Assembly: GCA_914767715.1 (NCBI GenBank)
Contig: OU612069.1
Coordinates: forward strand, 17,855,387-17,915,386
From: Membranipora membranacea
Taxonomy: Eukaryota > Bryozoa > Gymnolaemata > Cheilostomatida > Membraniporidae
Length of the DNA stretch: 60,000 bases
Direction: 5' to 3'
The notes under the pieces: model-generated
Seen by the model: only the letters and a program-made list of their open reading frames with translations
What the model was told of the DNA's origin: nothing
Databases searched by the model: none
Part shown: piece after piece, positions 25,361 through 36,657 of the stretch
How positions within the stretch are numbered: position 1 is the first letter of the stretch
Layout of the letters: every line of letters starts with the position of its first letter
Program-made: the position numbers and the translations under genes

Positions 25361-25483
25361 CAAACTCCAGTAGATGAGAGCTATGTTGATCCAGATGGAA
25401 CGGATGATACAGAGTATGCTTTACTTAATCTTGATATCTCACAAGACACTCACACTTATGCTTCGATAAACGTAAACCAATGA
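25304..25483 (+). pseudogene. Receptor copy F: tail-exon remnant fused to the tandem repeat
   Basis: The frame 25304-25483 (stop TGA 25481-25483) starts with about 19 repeat-encoded residues and continues T-P-V-D-E-S-Y-V-D-P-D-G-T, T-E-Y-A-L-L, ten spacer residues, T-Y-A-S-I-N-V-N-Q. This is the C-terminal half of a receptor tail with both YxxL/I motifs intact. The N-terminal half, normally including Y-E-E-V, has been replaced by the repeat. Directly upstream in frame is TAG (25301-25303), which could alternatively be read as a splice acceptor, CAGTAG before GCAAGC. No membrane exon was found upstream. It is followed by the A-T-C-T-G-C-T-C motif seen after other copies' stop codons. Confidence 0.7.
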
Positions 25484-25804
25484 TTGTGTCGATCTGCTCG
25501 TCTTCTTGTCTCTGGCCATTTACTGTGGAATTGGTCAGAATTGATAGAGGATCTTTGTCCTTTCCGTTTATTCTGAATCTAATCACAAACTACTTTGCAC
25601 ATCCAAGTTTATTTGATGTAATTCCTTTTTATCTCCTATACATTGCAATAGATTTCTACTCCTTACTGCAAACTTGACAATCATAAGGTGATCATAGACC
25701 TACTCCCACAGATGGCCACAGATCACACAAATTTTCCATCATTGTGCACAAGATCACATCACAAGACTGAACTCTTATTCAGGTTTATTGCAGTTTAGTA
25801 TGTA

Positions 25805-26002
25805 ACAGAAGATTGGGCTGCCCCTAAAGAGGGACGCAAGGTGCCCTAAATCTTCATACTGAGAATGTGAGGCCATACTGAGAATATAAGGCCATAGAAG
25901 ACCTCCTGAATGCAGGTGTGCAATGAGCTGCCAAAACTGAACTGGTACTAATTGGCCATTGGCGGTGACACATTGATCTCAGCGATTAAGCCGAGAAGCG
26001 AT
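25805..26002 (-). mobile_element. SINE with a U2 snRNA-like head, copy 2
   Basis: On the minus strand it begins ATCGCTTCTCGG and continues to GAGATCAA, matching the 5' end of U2 snRNA with a few changes, then departs into the same body as the copy at 20521-20734 and ends GCAGCCCAATCTTCTGT. The U2 Sm site and 3' stem-loops are absent. Length is about 198 bp. It lies 320 bp after copy F, unlinked to any LINE here. Confidence 0.7.
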
Positions 26003-28027
26003 TTAGCTTTATTAGACAAATCCTATTACTGTCAATAAACGTTATCGACAAACATGTGACTAGATCCCTCCTCAACGATCACAAAATGTGTCAGTCAAAG
26101 CTATTTCCCTCAAATCCATGATATTCCTGCCTTTGTGTATGCTTCAATAATTTTGTATCGCTTAATCATATTGAACACTTACTTTTGCTAGGGTTTATAA
26201 AGTAAAGATCTGGCAATTCAAAAGTTAAAATCTAGGTTTGTCATCGGTGACAATAATTACTTACTACTTGTGTACTAACTTTCAGGACACAGCCCAAACT
26301 CATCATAAGCTTCAATAATAACACACAGCAATGGCTCTGATAATTGTTACAAAGTTTAATAAAAATGTATCTTTCATCAGGATATCTAGGGGTAGATGAG
26401 GATTTGTTAGGGTCGATCAATCACTCCAAAAATAGCCGAATGGAAACTGGTTCACAAACTTTACTGGTGGGTGACCAATGTATTTTGGTTAGTTTGGTGA
26501 ACTCTGGGATAATATGATTATAACCTCAGGGGCTTTTAGCAATACTACAGCCTATAGCGATGCTGGTGCGGCAGATTTTTGGCAACATCTCTGTCTTAGG
26601 CTAACATTCTTGTACACAACTCATGTATTGTAGAAAGGAACGTGGTGGTATAACTTTCTCTCACTTTTTGCAAACATGCAAAAAATAGATCAATTGGAAT
26701 ATATTTGATCATCATATAGTCATAGCAATACACAAGTAAACACATCGGTGCCATGGTGGGTGTGTGCAGCTAAAGTTAATTTTTTGCTGATTTCAAAGAG
26801 ATGAGTAATAGAGGTTACATTGCTAAAGTGATAAACAATATGTACGCAACAGTTATTTCGACAAGTTCTATTTGATGACTTAGTAAATCACTTTTTGCAC
26901 ACATAATGCAATGTACTAGTCAGAGACAGCAGCCTAATAAATAGTTTTTTGCAACACTAGTTACAGTAAAATGCCACTGTGTGAAGAGGGCAGCTGACAA
27001 ACCAGCTATGTTATGACAGCAATTATTTGCTCGCGAAAGTAAATTATTCAGCTTGCAACTAATTTCACTGTAAATAGTCAATCAATAAGAATTAATCTAT
27101 TTCAGAGTGAACAAGTTAATATTGTCAGATGTTCTGTTCAACCTCCTAATCTGATGCTTCTTAGTTTCACTTAATTTTTGTTCAGCTACATAATGATATG
27201 CTGGTTATAGTGCGAAATTACTGCTTGCTTGTTTGTATGTATGTTTGCTGGTACCGGAAGAAAAATACTGACTATATTCATGGTAAGCAGACTTTTTTTG
27301 AATGCATTGAAGGCTTTTTAAAATGGAACATAGCTGTGATGGAAAACTTGTGCTTGAAATATTACAAGCCTATCATGAGACAACTACTTTGCGCTTCCAA
27401 AGTTTTTGATGTAAGTGCACTTTTCTCTTCAATACAACGCAATGAAATTTGAATTTTTATTTCTTACTGCAAACTTGGCCACCATTAGGTTCGCCTAGTC
27501 CTGATCTCTACTAAAGTAACAATGTGCTAAAGCTAAAGTTGAAATTGTCATCTGTGTGTAATATGACTCAGTCATTTTTTGGTATGTAAATGTTTGGTAT
27601 GTAAATGGTATGTAAATGGTATGTAAATGTTTGGTATGTAAATATTTCCAAAATTAGCCCAATGGCAATTACCAGTGTAATCTAGTAAGGGTGGTGAACA
27701 TCTGTTATATCAGGGGCTTGCTAGAGTCTATTTGAAATTGAGCTTTATTTTGTTTTTTGGCCACATTTTAGAAATAGGATATCATTATTGTGCAGCTTCT
27801 CATCGCTGGTGATTCTACATAATGCTTTATAATTTTTTGCCAATACGCAAATAAATCAAAACACTTGATACAAAAATAAGTAGGAAAACAAACATATAGA
27901 AACACTCAAGTAATCACATTAGTACAATGAATGATGCTGTGACAGCAGCTAATTTTTTTTTTTTGCTGATCTCAACTCAATGTCTGAGATTGCTTCGAGC
28001 TGTCTGCTTGTTACTGGTGCTAGATAG
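26003..28027. repeat. Spacer filled with a dispersed repeat family, reverse copies
   Basis: 26490-27010 and 27840-27995 match, in reverse complement, the repeats at 37830-38345 and 42130-42665. Shared blocks include GTGTGAAGAGGGCAGCT, a GTCATAGCAATA-like block, CAGCTAA..TTTTTTGCTGAT and a TTTTTGC...GCAAAAA framework. Upstream parts (26250-26400, 27660-27740) recall 1600-2060. No coding exon recognised. A five-copy GGTATGTAAAT tandem lies at 27581-27643. Confidence 0.5.
27581..27643. repeat. Short tandem repeat, GGTATGTAAAT-type, five copies
   Basis: GGTATGTAAAT recurs five times with spacers of G or GTTT. Seen directly. Confidence 0.8.
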
Positions 28028-28535
28028 ATGAGAATGACTATGATGATAACAAAGGTTAGTAATCGCTACTTAGGGGATCAGTATGTAAGGTTCTGAGCTT
28101 AGTTGAGTATTACGTCTCTCTAAAAGTCACATCCATTTATATTCTCATTACCTTGTGATACCGTGCGAGAAAGCCAACTGTTGCCTGGTTTTGTTGGTTC
28201 TGGTATAAGTACGGGTCTACAGAATGTATCCTGATGCGTCACAGGAGCAATTGAGATCAGATTCCCTTCCTGACACCAACGTCATCCGCCAGGAATTGAA
28301 CACACACCCTCACCATTGTACCATGGCCACTCCCTCAATAAAAAATTAATAATATGCATCTGCGTGTGCGTCTATAACCTTGTTTTTTATGTCAGTTGAT
28401 TGCTATTACATAAGCTGATCACTGAACATACATTGATTTTACCCTGTACCCCAGGGGCGTATATTCTAAAAAAATCACTGTCTTTTTAGAGATGAGCATA
28501 ATGGTCGGGCGCAGCTGAAGCGTGGCGGGGAGGGT

Positions 28536-28565
28536 GTGGGAGGGGCGCTTAAGCGCCCCTCCCAC
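28536..28565. repeat. Perfect 30-bp GC-rich palindrome
   Basis: GTGGGAGGGGCGCTT is followed directly by its exact reverse complement with no loop. It is a G/C island in AT-rich DNA, inside intron 1 of copy G as modelled. It could be a mobile-element terminus or a cruciform-prone site; nothing decides this. Confidence 0.8.
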
Positions 28566-28699
28566 AACGGAAATTTTAGCATATCGGTAGCAAAATAGTG
28601 CAAGCAGAGAGGTGAGCACTGAGCTGTTGGGTACTTTCAGAAAACAACTCAATAGCAGTAGAAGATTACGGTAAAAATGCTCCAGTTATAAAACAATTG

Positions 28700-28779
28700 A
28701 AAAAAACTGTCCTTGATGGGATTCGAACCCACAACAATTTTTTTAATTTGAGCTATTCAGCCATTCACGGATATCCGTG
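28700..28779 (-). other. tRNA-like sequence (decayed tRNA or SINE head)
   Basis: On the minus strand GTGGGTTCGAATCCCAT is a good T-arm with a canonical B-box, followed by CAAGGAC as a 3' acceptor strand. Upstream GGCTGAATAGCTC resembles a D-arm/A-box, but the spacing to the B-box is too short, and the 5' acceptor strand is replaced by a 14-bp palindrome (CACGGATATCCGTG, 28766-28779). It is not a functional tRNA as read. Confidence 0.45.
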
Positions 28780-31700
28780 GGCCGTGAGTGCTAATATACG
28801 CCACTGCTGTACCCTGCCTGCCAAACCATACATATGCTGTGGAACAGTGCATCAATATTTTTCCATAATCTCCTTTCTTTTCAGGAACAGCTGCCTGTGG
28901 TTGTATTTGGCCTAATAGCTATTCAAGTTGTGATAGCCTTAGAATATGGGTAAGCAGTTATTATTTAGTCTGCGAAATATGCAGAACCAAATATTCAGAA
29001 TTTTTTAGTTTCAATAAAAAGAATTCAGATGATGTCGAAAATCATTTATAACGAAATTGCCCTGGTTGGTTGTCTTAACAGCCATTTGACTTTTCTTTAG
29101 ATGATCAATTGTTCTTTTTTTCAGATTGAATGAGAATGCTTCTGTGACTACCTACCCAATTACATCACACTTGGTAACACACCTTGAGGGTGATCAATTC
29201 ATACCTGGGAACTTGCTTTTTTCGGATACTCTGAAATTGAGCACCACACATGGGGAGGTACCAACTACAATTGCTGGTTCGAATGCTAGTGGATATGCTG
29301 AATGAGTAGGAAGTCTAGCCAAATTCAATGGTATAGATGGCTTCTTGCAAGTCTCTGCATCCATGGTGATCATTGTAGATACAGAGAATCACTGCTCGAG
29401 AAGTCTGAATAGGAGATCCGCAATAACTTCCCATTTTACAGGTGACTGTAGAAAGGATCGGAGTCATATCAGAGATGGAAATGAGCCAATTTTCAATTAT
29501 CCTCGTGCCATGATTGTAGATCAACAAATTGAAAATCAGATCTTGGTATGTGACTTCTTTACTTTGAGGTCAGTGACTTTTATTGGCACACCTTTTGTAC
29601 AAACACTTATCGACACCAACACACTAGTTAATCAACTATTACAAGACCCCGAGAGAGGATTCATATACATGCAGAGTTACATTTACGTGAGGAGATATGA
29701 TCGGTTGAAAAACGAGACAGTCACAATAGCAGGCAAACAGCTATACAGCCCATATGGACCGATTCTATTCACCAAATATATTCGGATGGAGGACATGGTC
29801 ATACTTTCTGATCAGTTCATCTTGGTTTCTGCCCCCGATGAAGAAAGATTGATATTAATAGATTTGTATTTGAATATGGCAACTTCAATATGTCCGCATG
29901 TGCAAGAATATTCTATGGGCAACCTCACATCTTGTGAAGGTAGCAGGCCTTCCTCCCTGGCCCTTATTGGCAGAACTCTCTACATTTATGATCATAGGCA
30001 GGAATCCGTTATGGCAGTGAAAGGTATGTATAATCAATGATAACTACCAATATGTTGTCGCTCCAACCCAAAGAGAGAATAGTAATATTTCTTATTCAAT
30101 CACTGAGAAAAAAAGGGGCCTCGGATTTGGTCGCCCAGTCGAAGCACCTTATACTTGATAAAAATTGTTTCAAGCCTAAAGGTAACTGTCTCATTTGCAA
30201 ATATGCGATAGGGACTCATCGAGCTACCGGTTAGTTAGTTCTCTGCAAAGTCAGCCATCCTCATGACATGTGCTTAACAGTGAAAATTATAAATGCCCTT
30301 AGGTATTCATGATAATGTAAAAATATTGAATTATATTTGTAATTGTAGTTGGTGAAGGAGAAACCTTCTTCCAACTCTATAATGATGATACAGTATTTCC
30401 GGAGAAAACTGGAGACCTTGAACATACACCAAATCATGAAGGTATCGCTTTCATATTTACTTTGTCATGAAATCAGCGTCAATAATTAATGTGCGGCGCA
30501 TTGTATTGTTGAGCTATATTTAAGCTTTGTGATACTTGGTTTGCATATGCTGCATGTTATACATATATGGTCGATAAATCTATATTGTTCTCTATTTGAT
30601 ACTGGAACTCAAACGAAATCCTAATGCAAATCACTGTTTGAACTCCACATATTATCATTATCATCATACCATTAGCAAAATTGACTCCCTTGATGCCTCA
30701 GGGACCTGACAATGAGCCTCATTAACGGTAATTCATTTTTCGCACGCCAATGATGTGCATTTTGTGGCATGCTGACTTTTGTGTTGAAGAGTTCAATGTA
30801 TCAGATACAACCTGGAAACACACGTCACCAAACATGACCGCACACATCACATGTCAGAGAGAACGAAAACTCGATTCCTCAACTAAAGGTCAGTGTTACT
30901 CACTCTACTATTTACCCACAAGGTCAGCGGAAAACCCAACAGTAATAAAATAATGTGGGTGTACTAGAGCTTTCCAATTTTGATAGTTAGAACTCTCTAC
31001 CCACTCTTATTTACCGAAAATTAATGCTGCAGGTTCTCTGAGAACAGGAAGTTGATATAAATAAAAAAAATAAAGTATTATGTCTTTCTTAGTATGAGTA
31101 GTTAAGGACTAAACTTTTGCATATCTATGCTATGCTTTGGCATTGCAAACAATTTTGACCTGAATTATACTGGTGTTTAGATCATCAATGACTCTCTCTG
31201 TGTGCCAAACATGATTGTCATATCAGTTTTGCTCCGACAGCTAGCTTTTGAGAAGGTTTTAATCAATGCTAGGTTTGAATTTTGTTGGGGAATCATTTTT
31301 TATTTTTAGTGTGGTTTTACAATAACATATTCATATTTTTACAGTATCTGGGCTGACTGAAATGGAGATAGTGCTAATATCATTTGTTGCTGCGTTGACA
31401 ACTATTGTGTTTATTCTACTGATCATCGTTGCCCTGAGATTCCAATCATCATCAACAAATACTGTAAACAGGTGAATTATTCAAATGTCTAATCAATGTT
31501 TAAAACATATTTAATTCTGATAAATATGTATATATATTATATATTAGTTTATATATAAACATATATATACTAATGTATTAAGTATTCTCAAAATCAATGC
31601 GAGTTGATCGAAATTAGTTATCGATTGCAACCCAAATCTGATATGGTTGGTATACAAACAATGCAACAAAATGATTGTTTTTTGAATTAGGAACATATAT

Positions 31701-32039
31701 AAGTTCTTCTTAAGTTTACAGTACAACATCTACTACGCAGAAAACATAGTTTTTGCCAGCCAATTAAACAATCAATCATCTTATATGTCAGCTTATTCTT
31801 TCTTTATGTCCTCTAGGAATAGAAGAAATCCAATGGACAATAATCGCGAGGAAGTAGCTAGTATGCCTTTACGAGATCTGACAGCTAGAAGCTACCAGGA
31901 CACAAATCATGACTCTCCCCTTCATGCACACACTCTAAATGTTGATTCAAACGGTACAGATACTGCTGAATATACAAGCCTTAGTCATGAAACTTCAAGA
32001 GATATACATAATTATGCAACGCTGGAATTAAATCCCTAG

Positions 32040-33352
32040 TAATTTAAATTGGTGCAGACGCATGCCTGATTAAGTAAAAGAATTATTATTCAAATCTTAA
32101 GGACTTCCTTTTCCTCTTCTCAAACGCAGTACACTGCAGTAGATTTTTAAATCAATAATGTAACAATATTTATGTTGCATGTTTTAAATGTCAATATCAT
32201 GCTGCTAACAATACCATTAATCTCAATTGTACCTATATATGTCCCCGATTTTGTTAGTCCTACGATTTCAGCTTGATCAATTTTGAACCAAAGGCCATAG
32301 TCAAATCTGTATCAAATTGTTGCTAGCATTGTTGCCCCAATTGTAGCAAAATCAGCGTAGTAAGATACAATAATTCTTGCTATCTCACAAGACACACATG
32401 TTTTTGTTGCAAAAATTGATTAAGTCACAAACTATATTCCTATTTTCTGCTCAAAACATATCAACCAATAACATCCATACAAATATGCCTGTCCTAATCC
32501 TTTAGATTCATCGAGTTATCTATCACATGCATATTGCATCACAACCAGCTCAGGTCTGTGCAAGTCGTTTTCATAGTTGTAAAATCAGGTAATTCAAAAC
32601 AATCTTTTCATGAAGGCATTGCGGGAAAAGTTAACAAATAGTGCAAGGAGTTAAAGACTTTGACTTTAACTCCTTGCATAGTGTGCCATATTACATATTT
32701 GGAATTGTTATGCTGTTTGTGACAAAATCAGTATTTTTCTTATCATTGTACAATGGGCAGTAACTATTCCTCAGTAGTCATCAAATGTTACCGACAAGCA
32801 AGAAAACTGATCCCTGCTGACAGAATCAACAACTCATAACTTTACTGTCTATCTTTATGCTGTCAGATCATTTCAGTCATTTTTTGCTGATCAACTTAGA
32901 ATAGCTTGTGACAAGCAAAGTACTTATATTTACCAGGATGCCAAGGAGATCCTTTTCAACTGGATGCCTCATCAACAAAAAAAATTGTATCTGCTAAGGC
33001 CATCAATTAACTATGTGGTGACACATCTCCAATTCAACTCAATTCAAGTGGTATAGCTTGATCTTTTTTGCACATAGAATTTTGTAACTAATCACAGACC
33101 AATTGTTAGACCAGGATTTACACATCATAGATAATGGTATCAATACTGTGCTGACAGGCAAAAAATTGAATAATTTTGTAAAAAAAATAAATTGTTTGTT
33201 ATGACTCTCATACAGTCCCTTTGGTGTAATGAAGTATGACAGCTGTGGCTGCTCTCATTTTTTGCCTCAGCCATCAGAATAGAGTCAGTCATCGTTGAGG
33301 CTAGCATTGAAGCAGCCTTCAGTAGACACTGAAGTTGTTCATGTATGTGACT
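32040..33352. other. Spacer between copies G and H
   Basis: 32695-32900 is the downstream-flank repeat shared with A and B (T-G-A-T-C-C-C-T-G-C-T core). A 15-bp-arm hairpin sits at 32642-32678. The rest shows no gene; it must contain the copy H promoter. Confidence 0.45.
32642..32678. repeat. Perfect inverted repeat, 15-bp arms
   Basis: TGCAAGGAGTTAAAG and CTTTAACTCCTTGCA are perfect complements around ACTTTGA, about 600 bp after the stop codon of copy G. Role unknown. Confidence 0.75.
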
Positions 33353-36300
33353 ATGGATGGATATAAGATAGTGCCCAAAATGTCTATAAAGGTCAGTAGA
33401 CTTCTTTATAAACAAACTTAGCAATTTTCTTTTGTAAACAATCAATATCAATTAAGGACCCTTGCTGGTATAGGTAATAAGTTCTGGTAACATTGTTTAG
33501 ATGAGGAGTTACCTTCTACATCTGATGGGAGCTTGTATGTGGTGACTTAGGTTTTGAGATAGACATTGGATTACAAAGCCAAAAAAATAATCAGAAATGT
33601 ATGGAGCGAGTTCTACAACTTTGTATATTCCTTTAAGGGAGTATCGGTTTATGCTCTCATAGTACTGTCAGCTGTTCATGCTGTGACTTCCTTAGAATAC
33701 CGGTATGGTAAGCAGTTGTTTCCCAATTATTGATACAAATTCAATGATAATGAATTCTATATTGTAACTTGATTCCTGAATTGGTTTAACCTATTGATCC
33801 GATAATCAAATGGGAGCTTTTATAGTAACATGTGTGATATTTAATTTTGACTTTTTCATCGTTCAACTTTTAGCCTGAATGAGAATGCAAGCGTGACTAT
33901 GTTCACTGAGACATCAAATAACATTTTGCACTTTGAAGCTGACCTTTTCATATCTGGGAACTTACTCCTCTTAGAATGGTGTACAATCAAAACTACACAG
34001 GGGAACACAACGTCAACAGTTTTTGAATTGGAGTTTAACAATGGTTGTACTGAAGGCATTGGAAATATTCCAAAGTTTGTGCAAGCTTCTACATCCATGC
34101 TGATCTTGGTGGATGAGAGAAATAATTGTTTGAGAAGCTTGAACAGATGGAATGCAGAGACAACACCTTTTGCAGGCACTTGTGATGAGGACACATATGG
34201 TTTCAGGGATGGGGATGAACCTATCTTCAGGGATCTCCGCTCCATAATTATTGATGAGCAATTTGATAACCAGCTCTTGGTTGGTGACAGATTTTATTTG
34301 AGGTCGGTGACATTCATCGGTAAGCCTATTGTACAAACATTCACTGTAAATAGAAATTGGTTGAGAATACATGATTTAATTCAAGCTCCCAAAGGTAGAC
34401 AGATATACATGCTAAGCTACACAAGCTTAGCAAAGTATGATCGAGTGAAAAACGAGACAGTGACAATAGCAGGAATTGATGGTGAATATCTACAGGATTT
34501 GGTGCTGTTCAGTAAAAAGATTGGCATGGCTGATATGGTTATATTTTCTGACGGTGTTCTCTTGGTCTCTGCTCCATATGAAGAGAGATTAATAGTTATA
34601 GATTCTAATCTAAATAAGACATACCAATTTTGCATGCCAAAGACAGGTTATGATAATGGCAACCTCAGTTCTTGTGAACCCTCTCAGCCTTATTCACTGG
34701 CTCTTGTTGGCAGAACTCTCTACATTGCTGATGGAGTTACTGACGACATAAGAGCTGTGACAGGTTCGTATTGAAGTTATGGTGGTGCTCCCCATATTTG
34801 GTACCATAGTGAAACAAATAACATAAAACCACTAGCACATTTGCACTTGATTGGAACTCAAAGCTCATACCAATTGCAGTTTAAAGGTAATCAATGTCAA
34901 GTGTGAAAGAGGTTTAGCAGAAGAAAAGTGATCTATTGTCCAGATCATGTTATTCGCCAATTGAATTTCAAGTTATTTTCATTGATTGAATATTTACTTC
35001 AACCTACTTGAGCAACGACAAGTAAACAGCAACGAGACGGAATTGTACATCATCAAACAGATTATATTGCTTTAGTCTCTATCATAGTCTGTTAGTCTGT
35101 TAAATTTAGCTGTATGCAATTTTAGTAGATCGTGATGAGAGAGTGTTCGAATTGTATCATGATCGCTCCGGACCTGCAGAGTATACTGAAGACAGTACCC
35201 ACAATATGTCAACAACCTTTAATGGTATTTCTCGTGAAAATTTGATTTGTTGTTATTTAACCACAATCAGATGTGTCAATAGCTCCTAGCCTTAGTTTCT
35301 AATGTTAGCTTAATTTTTGCAATATGAATTGATTATAAAGACACAGCTTATCATAATACTGTTTATTCTAACTAGTGATTTGTGAACTATGCTAACCCAA
35401 TAAGTCGTTGTGGCAAATCATAATAAAAGAGTTTTATTTTGAAGAAACCAATGCATTGGAGATCAGAACCAACCACACATTATCCAACACTACATCGCAA
35501 TTTGAAAGTAATCATGATGAAAGAAGAGCTTCCTTCACCAAAGGTCAGTAAATACTATTCATTTGGCAGCCTTACAGCTCTGTATATCTTTGCAAACATT
35601 TGTGACATGACTGACTGGTGCCATCAGTGCTGCTTAAGAAACTGATATAAATGAAAAAAAATTTTAGATCGAATTGTATCAAAGTGAATAAATTTGTGTC
35701 AGTAAAATTTGTTCGATATTTATGATATATTTTCTCTCATTGATCAAGCACTTGGAAGAATTCATTTTGTGACAGTATTCCAACAAGAGTGATTCAAATT
35801 TAACCCTCAAAGCTTTTGAAAAATTACATTTGAGATTGCAAGCATATGTGACCAGTGATACAAGTTTGCCAGTTTAAGGGTTATTCAATGACCTGCTGAA
35901 TTAGACTGCACAGCACCGTGTCGCACCGCGTCGCACTGCAACTGCAATGAGTACAACCAACTACGTACCACAAACTAATTATACTCGTGCAGGCATGGTC
36001 ATGGTCTTCTAGCACTATCCATATTTCTATTCAAGAATGGCTTGGAATTTATCACATTAGAGCAAATAGAGCAGTAGTAGCTGCCTGCCTATTTCATGAT
36101 TAAATTCTTCAAGATTTACAGTGACCAGCCTGACAGACCTAGAGATAGTGCTCATATCCTGTGTGGCTGTCCTATCACTTCTTCTTTTCAACTTGCTGAT
36201 CATAGTAGCCCTGAGATCAGCAACATCATCAAGCAGAATACAGAGGTAAATTACTCAGTTAAAATTACATCTGGCAAAACTAATTACTGTAAGTGATGTT

Positions 36301-36657
36301 GCTCGAATCCACTATATGGTATTTATCATACAGCCATTGGGCAACAAAATCAAAATAAAGAATGAGATGACTCCATCAAGAGAAGATTAATTAATGAAAG
36401 TTTATATACTGCTCATTGTTTACAGGTCGTCTGAAAGTGGCATCAACTCGGCAGCAAACAATTCAAATTACGAAGAAGTATCTGCCTTACCTTTAGAAGA
36501 GTTATCAGTCCGAGTTCAAGATAACCATTTCCCTCAATATGAAGATCCTAGCTATATTAATCCAGTTGTAACAGAAGCTATAGCATATGCATCTCTCAAT
36601 CACAATACGTCATATGATATGCACATGTACGCTGTGATAAACTTAAACCAACAATAA
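33353..36657 (+). CDS. Receptor copy H: intact single-pass receptor with NHL-like propeller and ITAM-like tail
   Basis: Seven open exons: 33353-33391, 33638-33702, 33874-34763, 35126-35224, 35445-35543, 36122-36245, 36426-36657. These total 1548 nt, 515 residues. The start exon reads M-D-G-Y-K-I-V-P-K-M-S-I-K; an internal ATG four codons before the donor is the alternative start. The signal peptide ends near H-A-V-T-S-L-E-Y. The propeller includes N-N-C-L-R-S-L-N-R-W, S-I-I-I-D-E-Q, N-Q-L-L-V-G-D, V-K-N-E-T-V-T-I-A-G and R-T-L-Y-I-A-D, with N-glycosylation sites. The stalk has V-F-E-L-Y-H-D and N-H-T, N-T-T sites. The span is L-E-I-V-L-I-S-C-V-A-V with A-L-R-S after it. The tail carries N-Y-E-E-V, then Y-A-S-L and Y-A-V-I ten residues apart. 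It is the closest paralogue of C, in inverted orientation. No lesion seen. Signalling through SH2 proteins is inference from the motifs. Confidence 0.88.

Larger units (their letters stand above)
28028..32039 (+). pseudogene. Receptor copy G: complete seven-exon gene with one in-frame TGA
   Basis: Exons: 28028-28054 (M-R-M-T-M-M-I-T-K), 28885-28949, 29125-30023, 30349-30441, 30790-30888, 31345-31471, 31817-32039. All seven have usable splice sites and the family phases, summing to 1533 nt. The only lesion is TGA at 29303-29305 in the first NHL blade, where sister copies have GGA in Y-A-E-G-x-G-S. Downstream everything is open: N-H-C-S-R-S-L-N-R, A-M-I-V-D-Q-Q, L-R-S-V-T-F-I-G, L-K-N-E-T-V-T-I-A-G, G-N-L-T-S-C. 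The stalks are G-E-T-F-F-Q-L-Y and F-N-V-S-D-T-T. The membrane exon has M-E-I-V-L-I-S. The tail ends A-E-Y-T-S-L and N-Y-A-T-L, ten residues apart, but has lost the usual upstream tyrosine (R-E-E-V). The start exon is assigned by its length, phase and AAG-GT end. It may be a very young pseudogene or a null allele. Nearest relative is K. Confidence 0.8.

Noticed and set aside
25058-25363. Long minus-strand frames encoding W-A-G-L-L-G-type repeats
   Set aside because: They are produced by the 13-bp minisatellite, whose three frames all stay open on that strand. There is no start context, splice support or similarity to a protein family.
25805-26002. Functional U2 snRNA gene
   Set aside because: Only the first 30-35 nt match. 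The branch-site pairing region, Sm site and 3' stem-loops are missing, and an unrelated body follows.
29303-29305. UGA recoding (selenocysteine or readthrough) to rescue copy G, also considered for TGA codons in B and J
   Set aside because: The sites differ between copies, paralogues have ordinary Gly, Gln or Ser there, B and J carry other lesions, and TGA is the normal terminator in copy K. Nonsense mutation is simpler.
30037-30234. Frame with N-C-L-I-C-K and H-R-A-T-G, considered as a zinc-finger transposase fragment
   Set aside because: It lies in intron 3 of copy G, begins inside the donor region and ends after 65 codons. The two-cysteine similarity is too weak to name a family.
33893-34372. 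Antisense frames opposite the copy H propeller exon (and similar ones opposite C, J, K)
   Set aside because: Shadow frames of a real exon; they have no splice sites or family match of their own.
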